Positions 24,751 through 32,809 of a DNA stretch of 64,000 bases are shown here, in pieces. The position numbers and the translations under genes are program-made. The notes below the pieces were generated by a model. It was given only the letters and a program-made list of their open reading frames with translations, made no database searches and was not told where the DNA came from. Each line of letters opens with the position of its first letter. Position 1 is the first letter of the stretch. Source of the DNA: an uncultured Blautia sp. (GTDB lineage Bacteria > Bacillota > Clostridia > Lachnospirales > Lachnospiraceae); NCBI GenBank assembly GCA_900541985.1, contig UQLX01000007.1, positions 1 through 64,000 on the forward strand, given 5' to 3'.

Positions 24751-25194
24751 ATGAAATATAAGCTCATTATCGATAAAAACACAGAAGAAGAAATTATAGC
24801 AGTCGTTCATGCACCTTCTTCTCTGACACAGCAAATCGAGAATCTTGTTTGTAGCTATTCCGGTGAGGACTACATTATGGGATACAGGGATGACGAGATG
24901 CGGAAACTGGCATTTTCAGAAATCGAATGTATTACCATTCTGAACAGAAAAGTAATTGCCATTGATATAGGTGGTAACCACTTTTCACTCAAGGACAGGC
25001 TTCGTGACTTGGAAGGTATCCTACCCTCTTACTTTATCCGCATTAACAAATCTACCCTTGCCAATGAACACCGTATTCTGCGATTTGATGCGGTGTTCAG
25101 CGGCGGTGTGGATGCCGTATTTCAATGTGGCTATAGGGAATATGTTTCCAGACGCTGCTTTGCGGAAATCAGAAGGAGGTATGAAGGAATATGA
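24751..25194 (+). CDS. LytTR-domain DNA-binding regulator
   Basis: 147 residues. A C-terminal LytTR domain (about 50-145) contains FSEIECITILNRKVIAID, then FIRINKSTLANEHRI and YREYVSRRCFAEI. There is no receiver domain. In this gene order, LytTR proteins usually control the neighbouring ABC operon. Overlaps DUF3021 by 4 bp. Confidence 0.9.
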   Translation: MKYKLIIDKNTEEEIIAVVHAPSSLTQQIENLVCSYSGEDYIMGYRDDEMRKLAFSEIECITILNRKVIAIDIGGNHFSLKDRLRDLEGILPSYFIRINKSTLANEHRILRFDAVFSGGVDAVFQCGYREYVSRRCFAEIRRRYEGI

Positions 25195-25625
25195 AAAAGT
25201 TTGTTTTGGAGTTTTTGCGCCGAGGGTTTGCAGCTTGCAGCATGGGTCCCATCATTTTAGCGATACTCTATCTGATTTTGCAACAGACCGCTGCCGTAGA
25301 GACTCTAACCGTAAATCAGGTCTGCATTGGAATCTTTTCAATAACCGCACTTGCTTTTATTGCAGGAGGTATGAACGCCATTTATCAAATTGAACGGTTG
25401 CCCTTGATGGTGGCAATTTTGATTCACGGCAGCGTTTTATATATCAGCTATCTCGTCACTTATTTGCTTAACGATTGGCTGGATTGGGGTGTAATGCCCA
25501 TCGTAGTTTTCTCGGCTATTTTTCTTGTGGGCTATATCGTGATATGGGCGCTCATTTATTCAATAACCAAAAACAGAACAGAAAGGCTCAATGAAGCGCT
25601 AAAGCAGAAACAACAGAATCCATAA
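25191..25625 (+). CDS. DUF3021 membrane protein
   Basis: 144 residues with four membrane segments (about 13-35, 46-66, 75-97, 104-128) and a charged C-terminal tail. DUF3021 proteins are the standard partner of LytTR regulators and probably act as their membrane sensor or inhibitor. ATGA overlap with the LytTR stop supports co-function. Confidence 0.85.
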   Translation: MKKFVLEFLRRGFAACSMGPIILAILYLILQQTAAVETLTVNQVCIGIFSITALAFIAGGMNAIYQIERLPLMVAILIHGSVLYISYLVTYLLNDWLDWGVMPIVVFSAIFLVGYIVIWALIYSITKNRTERLNEALKQKQQNP

Positions 25626-25632
25626 ATCAGAA

Positions 25633-25680
25633 AAACCGCTGCAACTTCCATCCGACAAGGGATGAAAATTGCAGCGGTTT
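25633..25680. terminator. Bidirectional terminator between exporters 1 and 2
   Basis: AAACCGCTGCAA (25633-25644) pairs perfectly with TTGCAGCGGTTT (25669-25680), with an inner CATCC/GGATG stem. T-rich tails occur on both strands. It separates convergent operons. Confidence 0.85.
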
Positions 25681-25682
25681 CT

Positions 25683-26474
25683 TTATGCGGAATGAATATC
25701 TTTTCGGGTGTATTTCCAATAGGCAGCAACAATTCCCACCGTCCCGAATATAAGACCAATTGCAATTAAAGTACCATCTAAATACCCGTTGCTCACAATG
25801 TCAGCGCCCTCACAATATCCGAAAGGTGTTATGTATTTCAAGAACTCCGCAACTTCGGCGATGTTGGCGACCAGGTTCATAAAATACATCATCACCGCAA
25901 TGCCAAGTCCCACGCCAGTGCTTCCTTTGCGTAGAAATGCAGAGATACCAAAGCAAATGCCCGCCAATTCAATTTGAAGCAGATAGTAAGCAAGATGCAA
26001 CAGATTTATTTCTTCCCAGGGAATCTCCTCCCCGATTATAACCATGGAGCCGACGGAAATGGCATAAATAATTAGATTCAACGCTGTTATTTGAATCAGA
26101 ACAGCAATCAGTTTTTCCGTAATGATTTTGACACGGCTGACAGGATGGGTCAGAAGAAATTCGGCAGTCCGCTCCTTCTCCTCTTTACTGAGAATGCCTA
26201 CGGCACAAAGCGCAGCATAAAATGCACCGCCAAGTCCCAGCACATTTCCGCACTCAATGGCATAGAAGCCGACCAGTGTGCCGAAATTCAGGCGATCCAT
26301 ACCAAAGGCCGCAGTAAAAGAACCCATAGAGGCAAATACATCACTGATGCCATCCATTTCCCCTTTCATTTCCGGGAACAAAAACACGCAAACTGCAAGC
26401 AGCATGGCGATTGCCGCCGTCCATATCAAAAAGGAATTTTTTCCTTGCTTTAATTCGTGCTTTACAATCGTCAT
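25683..26474 (-). CDS. ABC-2 type permease (exporter 2)
   Basis: 263 residues, six membrane segments starting at about 15-33, with the ABC-2 pattern KEEKERTAEFLLTHPVSRVKI between segments two and three. The start overlaps the ATPase gene by 4 bp. It resembles permeases of BcrA/LnrL-type antibiotic exporters. The operon is tetR-ATPase-permease. Confidence 0.86.
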   Translation of the reverse strand: MTIVKHELKQGKNSFLIWTAAIAMLLAVCVFLFPEMKGEMDGISDVFASMGSFTAAFGMDRLNFGTLVGFYAIECGNVLGLGGAFYAALCAVGILSKEEKERTAEFLLTHPVSRVKIITEKLIAVLIQITALNLIIYAISVGSMVIIGEEIPWEEINLLHLAYYLLQIELAGICFGISAFLRKGSTGVGLGIAVMMYFMNLVANIAEVAEFLKYITPFGYCEGADIVSNGYLDGTLIAIGLIFGTVGIVAAYWKYTRKDIHSA

Positions 26475-27352
26475 ACTCTATCACCGTCCTTTTCATAATA
26501 ATGCAGGAAGATTTCCTCCAGATCAGGCTCCGAAATATGGATGTCCAAGATGTTTCCGTCCGAAAGCTGCCGAAGCAATTGGTTTATATCGCCGCCGAAT
26601 AGGAAGCTGGTGATTCCGTCTACCGTAACCTGATCCCGAATCCCGGTCAAATCCGTCAGGTCAACAGTTCCCCGCAGAGACACTCGCTTGGCATTTGTTT
26701 TTGCCAAAGTATCCACACTGTCGCAAGCAATTATTCTGCCTTCCCGAATAATGGCGGCACGGGAGCAATTATGCTGTACTTCGGATAGAATATGGCTGGA
26801 AAGAAATACGGTTGTTCCCTGACTGCTGCGCTCCCGGATGATTTCAAAAAATTCACGCTGCATAAGCGGATCAAGACCACCGGTGGGTTCATCCAAAATC
26901 AAAAGTTCCGGACGATGCTGCAAAGCACAGATGATGGCGACTTTCTTTCGATTGCCAAAGGATAATTCGTCCACCTTTCGGTTTCTATCCAACTGCAAAC
27001 GCTCACAGAGGGATTTGCTTTCGGCTGCACAATTCTTTTTGCGCAGGTCGGCAGATAATTTCAAGATGTCCTTTACCTTCATGCCGGGATAAAAAATCGC
27101 TTCTGACGGAAGATATCCAACCTTCTGCAAAACAGCTTCTTTATTCTTTACCGTGTCCATACCGAAAATCTGAGCACTGCCTTTTGTGGGGGATACCAGT
27201 CCCAGCAGGGTACGAATGGTGGTAGATTTTCCCGCACCATTTGGCCCGATAAAACCGAACACTTCGCCCTGCTCCACAGACAGATTCAGTTCCAAAACAC
27301 CTCTGGATTTCCCGTAATATTTGGTTAAATTCTCCGTTTTAATTGCTTCCAT
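26471..27352 (-). CDS. ABC transporter ATP-binding protein (exporter 2)
   Basis: 293 residues. Walker A GPNGAGKST, signature LSFGNRKKVAIICAL, Walker B LLILDEPTGGLD and switch SSHILSEV. A C-terminal extension of about 80 residues is typical of the BcrA/DrrA exporter class. It starts 5 bp after the tetR stop and overlaps the permease. Confidence 0.92.
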   Translation of the reverse strand: MEAIKTENLTKYYGKSRGVLELNLSVEQGEVFGFIGPNGAGKSTTIRTLLGLVSPTKGSAQIFGMDTVKNKEAVLQKVGYLPSEAIFYPGMKVKDILKLSADLRKKNCAAESKSLCERLQLDRNRKVDELSFGNRKKVAIICALQHRPELLILDEPTGGLDPLMQREFFEIIRERSSQGTTVFLSSHILSEVQHNCSRAAIIREGRIIACDSVDTLAKTNAKRVSLRGTVDLTDLTGIRDQVTVDGITSFLFGGDINQLLRQLSDGNILDIHISEPDLEEIFLHYYEKDGDRV

Positions 27353-27357
27353 GATTT

Positions 27358-27969
27358 TTACTCCTTACGCAGATAGATGCTTTTCCAAAAGGCCAACAGT
27401 TTTGTGAAATCCTTTTCCATTTTCTCTATATCCACATTGCCTTGCTGCACCATTTCCCAAAGATAACCCTCCGAAGCCCAATACATTTCCCGATACATCA
27501 TAGGAATATCCAGTCCTGGTATAAATTGAGAGGGATCGAGGTTCAGGCGTGTTTTATCCGCTTTCAGATTGAAATACCTGTGATAGCTCTCCTGAATAGC
27601 TGCACTGATTCCTGCATCCTTTTCGTAAAATGCCTTGATTGTGAAGTTGCCCATATCCGGGTACAAGCGGATGATTTCCATTTTTGCCCGCATACCTCGT
27701 TCCATGCTTTCAAACAGCTCCGTCTGTCCGTAGCATCCATATCTGGTCAGAAATTCAATTGTCGTTTCGGCGCATTTGTCCCACAGGAACAAGTACAACT
27801 CCTTCTTGTTGTGAAAATAATGGAACAGCAGAGATTTGCTGATTCCCGCCTCGGCAGCAATCTCACTCATAGGACTGTTTTTGTACGAATTTTGTGAAAA
27901 TACCCGGTAGCCCGCATTGATGATAGCTTGCTGCTTCTCTGGCGGCAGGGTATAAAAGCGTTCATTCAT
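27358..27969 (-). CDS. TetR-family regulator
   Basis: 203 residues from the ATG at 27969 (MNERFYTLPPEKQQ), 7 bp after GGAGG; the longer open frame upstream runs through the promoter. The HTH is YKNSPMSEIAAEAGISKSLLFHYF (split as YKNSPMSEIAAEAGI and SKSLLFHYF). It heads the exporter 2 operon and probably represses it in the absence of a drug. Confidence 0.9.
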   Translation of the reverse strand: MNERFYTLPPEKQQAIINAGYRVFSQNSYKNSPMSEIAAEAGISKSLLFHYFHNKKELYLFLWDKCAETTIEFLTRYGCYGQTELFESMERGMRAKMEIIRLYPDMGNFTIKAFYEKDAGISAAIQESYHRYFNLKADKTRLNLDPSQFIPGLDIPMMYREMYWASEGYLWEMVQQGNVDIEKMEKDFTKLLAFWKSIYLRKE

Positions 27970-27992
27970 TGTGTCACCTCCATAAACCGTTT

Positions 27993-28022
27993 CGGTCAAG
28001 CATATTCTAAATCCGTTGACCG
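27993..28022 (-). promoter_or_regulatory. Candidate TetR operator
   Basis: CGGTCAA (27993-27999) and TTGACCG (28016-28022) are perfect 7-bp inverted repeats 16 bp apart, just upstream of tetR and flanking TAGAAT, a possible -10 on the minus strand. The layout suits binding by a TetR dimer. Confidence 0.6.
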
Positions 28023-28109
28023 ATTTTGAGAAGACTGCTTGTAGAAATTTCGAAAATTTCCAAAATCCCAGCAAAGGAATAAAGGCACCGCCGAAGCGAT
28101 GCCTATAGC

Positions 28110-28880
28110 TCATAAATACTTCTTATTAAAGACAGGAAAGCTGATTGCCAAACAGACCACACTCAAAAGAACGGTGATGTAAATTGCCGTAACATATGAC
28201 CGTGCCTCCACCGTTCCGTAAATGAGGGAATTTCCGTCCATCAACAGAGTAGGAAGATATTCCTTTGCTTTCGGGATTAGGCCAATCAAATACGATACCA
28301 GAACTGTACAGCCTGTTCCGGCAAGCACACCCGTGTTTGAGTTGGACAACGTGGAAAACAGCACGGTCAAAGCTACCACCAATGATCCGAACAGCCACCA
28401 GCAAATGACAGAAAAAAATAAATTCTGCGCTATGGAATTATCCCAGAAATAAGTGTTGTAGCCAAAGGTGATAGTGAAGCAGAACCAATAACAAACTGTC
28501 CAGAACAGAGTCAAAATGATTGCTTTGGAAATCACTACCTTATGCCGGTCGAGTCCTTTTGTCAGAGCAAGCACCAAAGTGCCTGACTGATATTCTTTCG
28601 TAAAGATGCTGCTTTCAAGCAATATAAATGCAATCAGTCCCATCGGAGCATTTTTGAAGAACTGCACCCATGAATCCATTGCGCTTACCGTAACAGCCGT
28701 AACCGTCATACCGCTTGCTTCAAGAGAATCCGCCATCATTTCAAGCAGCCAAGGCGTCAGTTTTGCAACAGCAGGATTCATGATACCAAGCAAAATGAAG
28801 ATTATGACAAGAATCAACAGTCGCCCTGATCGCACCTGTTCCATCCATTCTTTTTTCATAAAGGCAAGTAAAGATTTCAT
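28110..28880 (-). CDS. ABC-2 type permease (exporter 3)
   Basis: 256 residues, six membrane segments. The N-terminal amphipathic MKSLLAFMKKEWMEQ and the KEYQSGTLVLALTKGLDRHK loop are typical of NosY/ABC-2 permeases. It overlaps the ATPase gene by 4 bp (ATGA) and is the last gene of the merR-led operon. Confidence 0.88.
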   Translation of the reverse strand: MKSLLAFMKKEWMEQVRSGRLLILVIIFILLGIMNPAVAKLTPWLLEMMADSLEASGMTVTAVTVSAMDSWVQFFKNAPMGLIAFILLESSIFTKEYQSGTLVLALTKGLDRHKVVISKAIILTLFWTVCYWFCFTITFGYNTYFWDNSIAQNLFFSVICWWLFGSLVVALTVLFSTLSNSNTGVLAGTGCTVLVSYLIGLIPKAKEYLPTLLMDGNSLIYGTVEARSYVTAIYITVLLSVVCLAISFPVFNKKYL

Positions 28881-29776
28881 TTCTCCACCATCTCCATAAA
28901 CAAAGTTTCAAGTGTAGGTTCAACCCGTTCTATTTTCAGCAGACGGATACGATTATCCGTAACAAAGCGCAGTATGTCAAACAGGGTGTGATCGTTCTCA
29001 CGGAAAGAGGCTGTATTCATGCCGGATTTTTTCAGTCCCGCAAATACGTTCATAAGCAGTTTCAGTTCTTCCTCGTTTCCTGTTTCAAGAACATACTCCT
29101 CTGTACGGTATTGGGATTTTATATCTGACAGTTTCCCCTGGATGTTCACTACACCGTCATTTAAAAATGCCACATCGGTGCAGATGCGCTCCACATCAGA
29201 CAGAATGTGTGTGGAGAATAAGACGGTCGTCTGTTCTCTAACTGCCATCAGAATATCCAGTATTTCTTTTCGTCCCACAGGATCAAGGGCAGAGGTGGGT
29301 TCATCGCAGATGAGCAGCTTCGGACGGTTTAAGAGTGCCTGGGCAATTCCGAGCCGTTGTTTCATACCTCTGGAAAAACCTTTGATTCGGTTTTTTTCAT
29401 TGCCAAGCCCAACAAGTTTCAGAAGCTCATTGCTTCTGCTTTTGATTTCAATTCTGCTCATTCCGGTGATCTCACCGCAAAAAGAGAGATATTCCGGTGC
29501 TGTCATAAATGGATAGAATTCCGGTACATCGGGTAGATAACCAATGTGTCTGTTTGTTGCCGTCTGTCCATAAACAACCTTTTCTCCTGATACCAATATC
29601 TCGCCGCCATCTGCTTTGAGAAGTCCAAGTATCGTTTTCATGGTGGTTGTCTTACCAGCTCCGTTTTTACCAATAAACCCGAAAACGCTGTGTTCGGGAA
29701 CAGACAGATCGAGCCCCTTCAGAACCGATTTGTCCCCGAAGCGTTTCTGAAGATTTGCTATTGCCAGCATGTCCAT
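28877..29776 (-). CDS. ABC transporter ATP-binding protein (exporter 3)
   Basis: 299 residues from the ATG at 29776, which shares its A with the stop of the upstream gene (TAATG). Walker A GKNGAGKTT, signature FSRGMKQRLGIAQAL, Walker B LLICDEPTSALD and STHILSDVERI. With the permease it makes a third ABC-2 exporter in the element. Confidence 0.92.
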   Translation of the reverse strand: MDMLAIANLQKRFGDKSVLKGLDLSVPEHSVFGFIGKNGAGKTTTMKTILGLLKADGGEILVSGEKVVYGQTATNRHIGYLPDVPEFYPFMTAPEYLSFCGEITGMSRIEIKSRSNELLKLVGLGNEKNRIKGFSRGMKQRLGIAQALLNRPKLLICDEPTSALDPVGRKEILDILMAVREQTTVLFSTHILSDVERICTDVAFLNDGVVNIQGKLSDIKSQYRTEEYVLETGNEEELKLLMNVFAGLKKSGMNTASFRENDHTLFDILRFVTDNRIRLLKIERVEPTLETLFMEMVEK

Positions 29777-29979
29777 TACGCATCCTCCTTGCCGAGCAGG
29801 AAGTACATGATAGGCCCGACAAAGTTCATCAACACGATGGTAATGATGAGCCACAGCGTGCGATTGCCTCGTTTATAATTCTTGTGGGTCAAGATGTGAT
29901 GCAGAGTATAGCCGAGCAATGCAAATTCTGCAATGACCAACGGGATCAAAAATGGGAGAACTTCCATAATCTTATCCAT
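29776..29979 (-). CDS. Small PLDc_N-type membrane protein
   Basis: 67 residues from the ATG at 29979, inside the merR stop overlap (ATGGATAA). Two membrane helices flank a short HKNYKRGNRTLW loop, ending in GPIMYFLLGKEDA, the cardiolipin-synthase N-terminal (PLDc_N) pattern. Such proteins often precede ABC-2 exporter genes; the role may be assembly or immunity. Confidence 0.82.
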   Translation of the reverse strand: MDKIMEVLPFLIPLVIAEFALLGYTLHHILTHKNYKRGNRTLWLIITIVLMNFVGPIMYFLLGKEDA

Positions 29980-30706
29980 TCTCTTTCTCCTCCTTTCCGT
30001 AGGTTTCCACACAGAAGCCGTGATAACCGCAACAGGTACAGGTCAGTTTACGGAGTGTCGGCGTGTGTCTTGCCCAAAACGCTTCCTTGAAGTTTGGCTT
30101 AAATACCTCGTGGCACTGCGGACAGATATATACTACCCGTTTGAAATAGAAGTTTGATACCCATACGGCATAGGGAATTGCCACAAAGCAGTACGCAGCA
30201 AACGGCCACCAAATTCCCATAGTGATCCACAGAACAATCGATGTCCACTGGATAATGCCAAGCGGAATTCCGGTTATGAGCAGAATGGCATGGAGCTTTT
30301 GCATATTCTTTTTGTTTTCCATCGCATAAGCTATATCACCGATAGATTCAACAGAGAAATTATCAATGCCTCTTAGCTCTTTTTTGATGCCATCAAGTAT
30401 AGCAAGTTTTTCTTGCCGTTCGCTTACTTCCTCACGAAGCGCCTGTTCCTGCTGTTCCAGCAAAACAGATATGACACTGCCTGGATCATCTTCGGACAGC
30501 AACTCGCCAATGTTGTTAATGGATATTCCGGCATCTCGTAAAAAACAAATGATCTTCATTCGCTTCAGATCCTGTTCGGAATAAAGCCGCCTACCACCCT
30601 CCGACAGCTCGCTGGGAACGAGAATGTTCCTCGAATCGTAATACTGCACTGTCCGAACAGATACGCCACAAAGCTTTGCAATTTCTCCTGTTGTGTATTT
30701 TGACAT
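29972..30706 (-). CDS. MerR-family regulator with membrane helices and zinc ribbon
   Basis: 244 residues from the ATG at 30706 (MSKYTTGEIAK), 8 bp after GGAGG; the GTG at 30715 is less likely. MerR HTH (about 1-70), coiled coil, then two membrane helices (about 140-185), then a zinc-ribbon-like tail with CPQC and CTCCG. A membrane-anchored MerR could sense envelope stress or a peptide at the membrane. It heads the exporter 3 operon. Confidence 0.85.
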   Translation of the reverse strand: MSKYTTGEIAKLCGVSVRTVQYYDSRNILVPSELSEGGRRLYSEQDLKRMKIICFLRDAGISINNIGELLSEDDPGSVISVLLEQQEQALREEVSERQEKLAILDGIKKELRGIDNFSVESIGDIAYAMENKKNMQKLHAILLITGIPLGIIQWTSIVLWITMGIWWPFAAYCFVAIPYAVWVSNFYFKRVVYICPQCHEVFKPNFKEAFWARHTPTLRKLTCTCCGYHGFCVETYGKEEKENG

Positions 30707-30730
30707 AGCTTTCACCTCCTTACGCCGCTT

Positions 30731-30761
30731 ATTTTACAACATTACGCAGCGTCACAAGCAA
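30731..30761 (-). promoter_or_regulatory. MerR-type promoter with 19-bp spacer (exporter 3)
   Basis: On the minus strand TTGCTT (30756-30761) and TAAAAT (30731-30736) are separated by 19 bp. The spacer contains the palindrome ACGCTGCGT. The long spacer is diagnostic of MerR control. Confidence 0.7.
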
Positions 30762-30821
30762 GACCTTACGCAGGGGGATTTTTCTGAATATTAACTTTTT
30801 GTTCATATTCGGGTCTATCAC

Positions 30822-30858
30822 AGATTTTAAGCCGCCCATAGGCTGAGCTATAGGCGGC
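30822..30858 (-). terminator. Hairpin after the DUF6061 gene
   Basis: Arms 30831-30841 and 30848-30858 pair over 11 bp with one mismatch. The T-run on the minus strand is short (TTAAAAT). It probably limits rlmD/DUF6061 read-through into the exporter 3 operon. Confidence 0.5.
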
Positions 30859-30865
30859 TCCTAAA

Positions 30866-31114
30866 TCAACTGTCCAAACTTCTGTATTCAGTTACAGTTT
30901 TCAAATATACTTCAGGCTCGCCGTTCAGTATCAAGTCAGCATATCCAATCGGGTCATTGTAGATTAGATAGTCCAGTTCTGACCGCTGATACATGTTGTC
31001 AGCAATCTCGTTCTCCACAGCGATAGTGTCAATCGCTATCATACTTCCATCAGCAAATTTCAATTCCACACAGGCAGTATCCATGTTAAACTCACAAGAA
31101 ATCAATCTATCCAT
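30866..31114 (-). CDS. Small DUF6061-like protein
   Basis: 82 residues with SD GGAGG 7 bp upstream. It starts MDRLISCEFNMDTACVELKF and looks like a small beta-rich then helical cytosolic protein. It follows the rlmD stop by 24 bp, in the first part of the element. Short proteins of this kind are often seen next to rlmD-integrated elements. The family name is from memory. Confidence 0.6.
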   Translation of the reverse strand: MDRLISCEFNMDTACVELKFADGSMIAIDTIAVENEIADNMYQRSELDYLIYNDPIGYADLILNGEPEVYLKTVTEYRSLDS

Positions 31115-31138
31115 AAGAAACCTCCATTCTGCGGGATG

Positions 31139-32809
31139 TTAGATCATCCCAAAATATTTGAATGCTTCTCGGATTGCTTTCTCTTTTTCCGGTGGACACT
31201 GGGGCTGTCTGGAATCCTCGGATTTTGGCAGATTATAGTTTTTGCCTACCTCAATCCCACATTTCCGTTTAATCTGTGAGATATAGAGGTTGGACACCTT
31301 TAACCCGGTATGCTCCAACACATACTCCTTGATCTGCGGATAGGTTGCTCCATCTTGGAACTCCGACATATCCATATCTTCCAAAGAGAACTCAACCCGA
31401 ATCTTTTTCGAGTCGACCTCACCCTTGGAAAGCAAGACAACCGTCTCAACATGCACGGTCATTGGAAACATATCCACCGGGCACACCCTCTCCATCTGAT
31501 ATCCTCTCTCACACAGATATTTCAGGTCTCTTGCCAGCGTTGCAGAATCACAGCTGACATACACTACCTTTTCCGGCTTCATTTCCACAATTGTATCAAG
31601 AAGGGTCTCATCACAGCCTTTTCTTGGAGGATCTACAACGATCACGTCTGCCCGTGCAGTTTCCCCCGGATGTTCCTGACTATATTTTTCAAAATACTCC
31701 GGCAGTACTTCTTCTGCTCTTCCAGTAAAAAATTCCGCATTCCTGATTCCGTTTAAACGGGCATTCCAGCGGGCATCCTCAATGGCCTCCGGAACAATTT
31801 CCACACCATGAACCCGTCCTGCTTTCTGGGCAAGAAAGAGAGAAATCGTACCAATGCCGCAGTAAAGGTCCCATACATCCTCGTTCCCTTGCAGCTCTGC
31901 ATATTCCAGTGCTTTGGAATAGAGCTTCCAGGTCTGCTGTGGGTTTACCTGATAAAAAGACAATGGAGAAATCTGATAAGAAATATCACCAATTTTATCT
32001 GTAATATATTCCCGTCCCCATAAAACTTTGATTTCATCACCAAGGATCACATTATTTCTTTTTTTATTGACATTCAATGTAATACTGGTCATATTCCGGA
32101 TTTCCCGAAGGGAATCCACCAGCTTCTGCTGATGTGGAAGAGACGAACCATTGGCAACAATGCAGACCATAAGTTCTCCGGTAGCATAACCGCAACGGGT
32201 GAACACATGACGGATCAAACCTTTGCCTGTCGTTTCATCATAAGGTTCCACACCATACTTTTCCATATAGGATATCACCTTATCCAGTATAGTTTTGTTC
32301 TGCGGTACGCCAAGTGCACAGTCCATATTCTCAATAATGTTATGGGTGCGGCCGGCATAAAAACCAGTGATAATGCGTCCTTCTTTATTACGTCCAACCG
32401 GGAACTGTGCCTTATTCCGGTAATGAAACGGATCTTCCATGCCTATGACCGGTTCCATGGGAATCTGTGTAAAACCTCCGATCCGCTCCAGATGTCCCCT
32501 GACTTTTTCTGCCTTAAATGCAAGCTGCTTTTCATAAGACAGCGCCTGAAGCTGGCAGCCTCCGCACTGACGGGCCGATGGGCAAACTGGTTCTTCTCTG
32601 TCCGGTGATGGTTCAAGTATCTCCATTAATTTTCCATAACCATAGTTTTTCTTTGCCTTCATAATCTTTGCGGTCACACGGTCTCCAATAACTGCGTCCT
32701 TTACAAAAACAGTGAAGCCATCAGCCTTGCCGATGCCTTCACCATTTGTCCCACAGTCTACAATGTCCAGAGTAACCATGTCATTTTTACGATATTCCAT
32801 GGACGTCAC
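31139..32809 (-). CDS. rlmD: 23S rRNA (uracil-5-)-methyltransferase RlmD with element-supplied tail
   Basis: 556 residues. TRAM domain (about 10-65), 4Fe-4S cysteines CPSARQCGGCQ (about 75), SAM motif DLYCGIGTISLFLA, catalytic VVDPPRKGCD and VYVSCDSATLARD. The methylase proper ends near residue 455. The att core encodes residues 455-461 (ETVVLLS) and the last 95 residues (KGEVDSKK.. to ..KYFGMI) were brought by the element. This tail is homologous to, but clearly different from, the displaced tails at 100, 8302 and 11976. The GTG at 32809 overlaps the yhaM stop; the ATG at 32800 is an alternative start. Confidence 0.93.
   Translation of the reverse strand: MTSMEYRKNDMVTLDIVDCGTNGEGIGKADGFTVFVKDAVIGDRVTAKIMKAKKNYGYGKLMEILEPSPDREEPVCPSARQCGGCQLQALSYEKQLAFKAEKVRGHLERIGGFTQIPMEPVIGMEDPFHYRNKAQFPVGRNKEGRIITGFYAGRTHNIIENMDCALGVPQNKTILDKVISYMEKYGVEPYDETTGKGLIRHVFTRCGYATGELMVCIVANGSSLPHQQKLVDSLREIRNMTSITLNVNKKRNNVILGDEIKVLWGREYITDKIGDISYQISPLSFYQVNPQQTWKLYSKALEYAELQGNEDVWDLYCGIGTISLFLAQKAGRVHGVEIVPEAIEDARWNARLNGIRNAEFFTGRAEEVLPEYFEKYSQEHPGETARADVIVVDPPRKGCDETLLDTIVEMKPEKVVYVSCDSATLARDLKYLCERGYQMERVCPVDMFPMTVHVETVVLLSKGEVDSKKIRVEFSLEDMDMSEFQDGATYPQIKEYVLEHTGLKVSNLYISQIKRKCGIEVGKNYNLPKSEDSRQPQCPPEKEKAIREAFKYFGMI
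31427..31447 (-). repeat. att core, site 4 (right end of the IME, in rlmD)
   Basis: Same 21-bp core as sites 1-3, here inside intact rlmD. The upper flank is native rlmD (VDMFPMTVHVETVV) and the lower flank is the element-supplied tail. Together with site 3 it delimits about 19.1 kb. rum/rlmD is a known integration target of several Firmicutes phages and elements. Confidence 0.85.

Noticed and set aside
12300..31447. Full integrative conjugative element
   Set aside because: Relaxase and replication genes are present, but no VirB4, VirD4/TcpA, VirB6 or other secretion genes were seen, so it is called mobilizable only.
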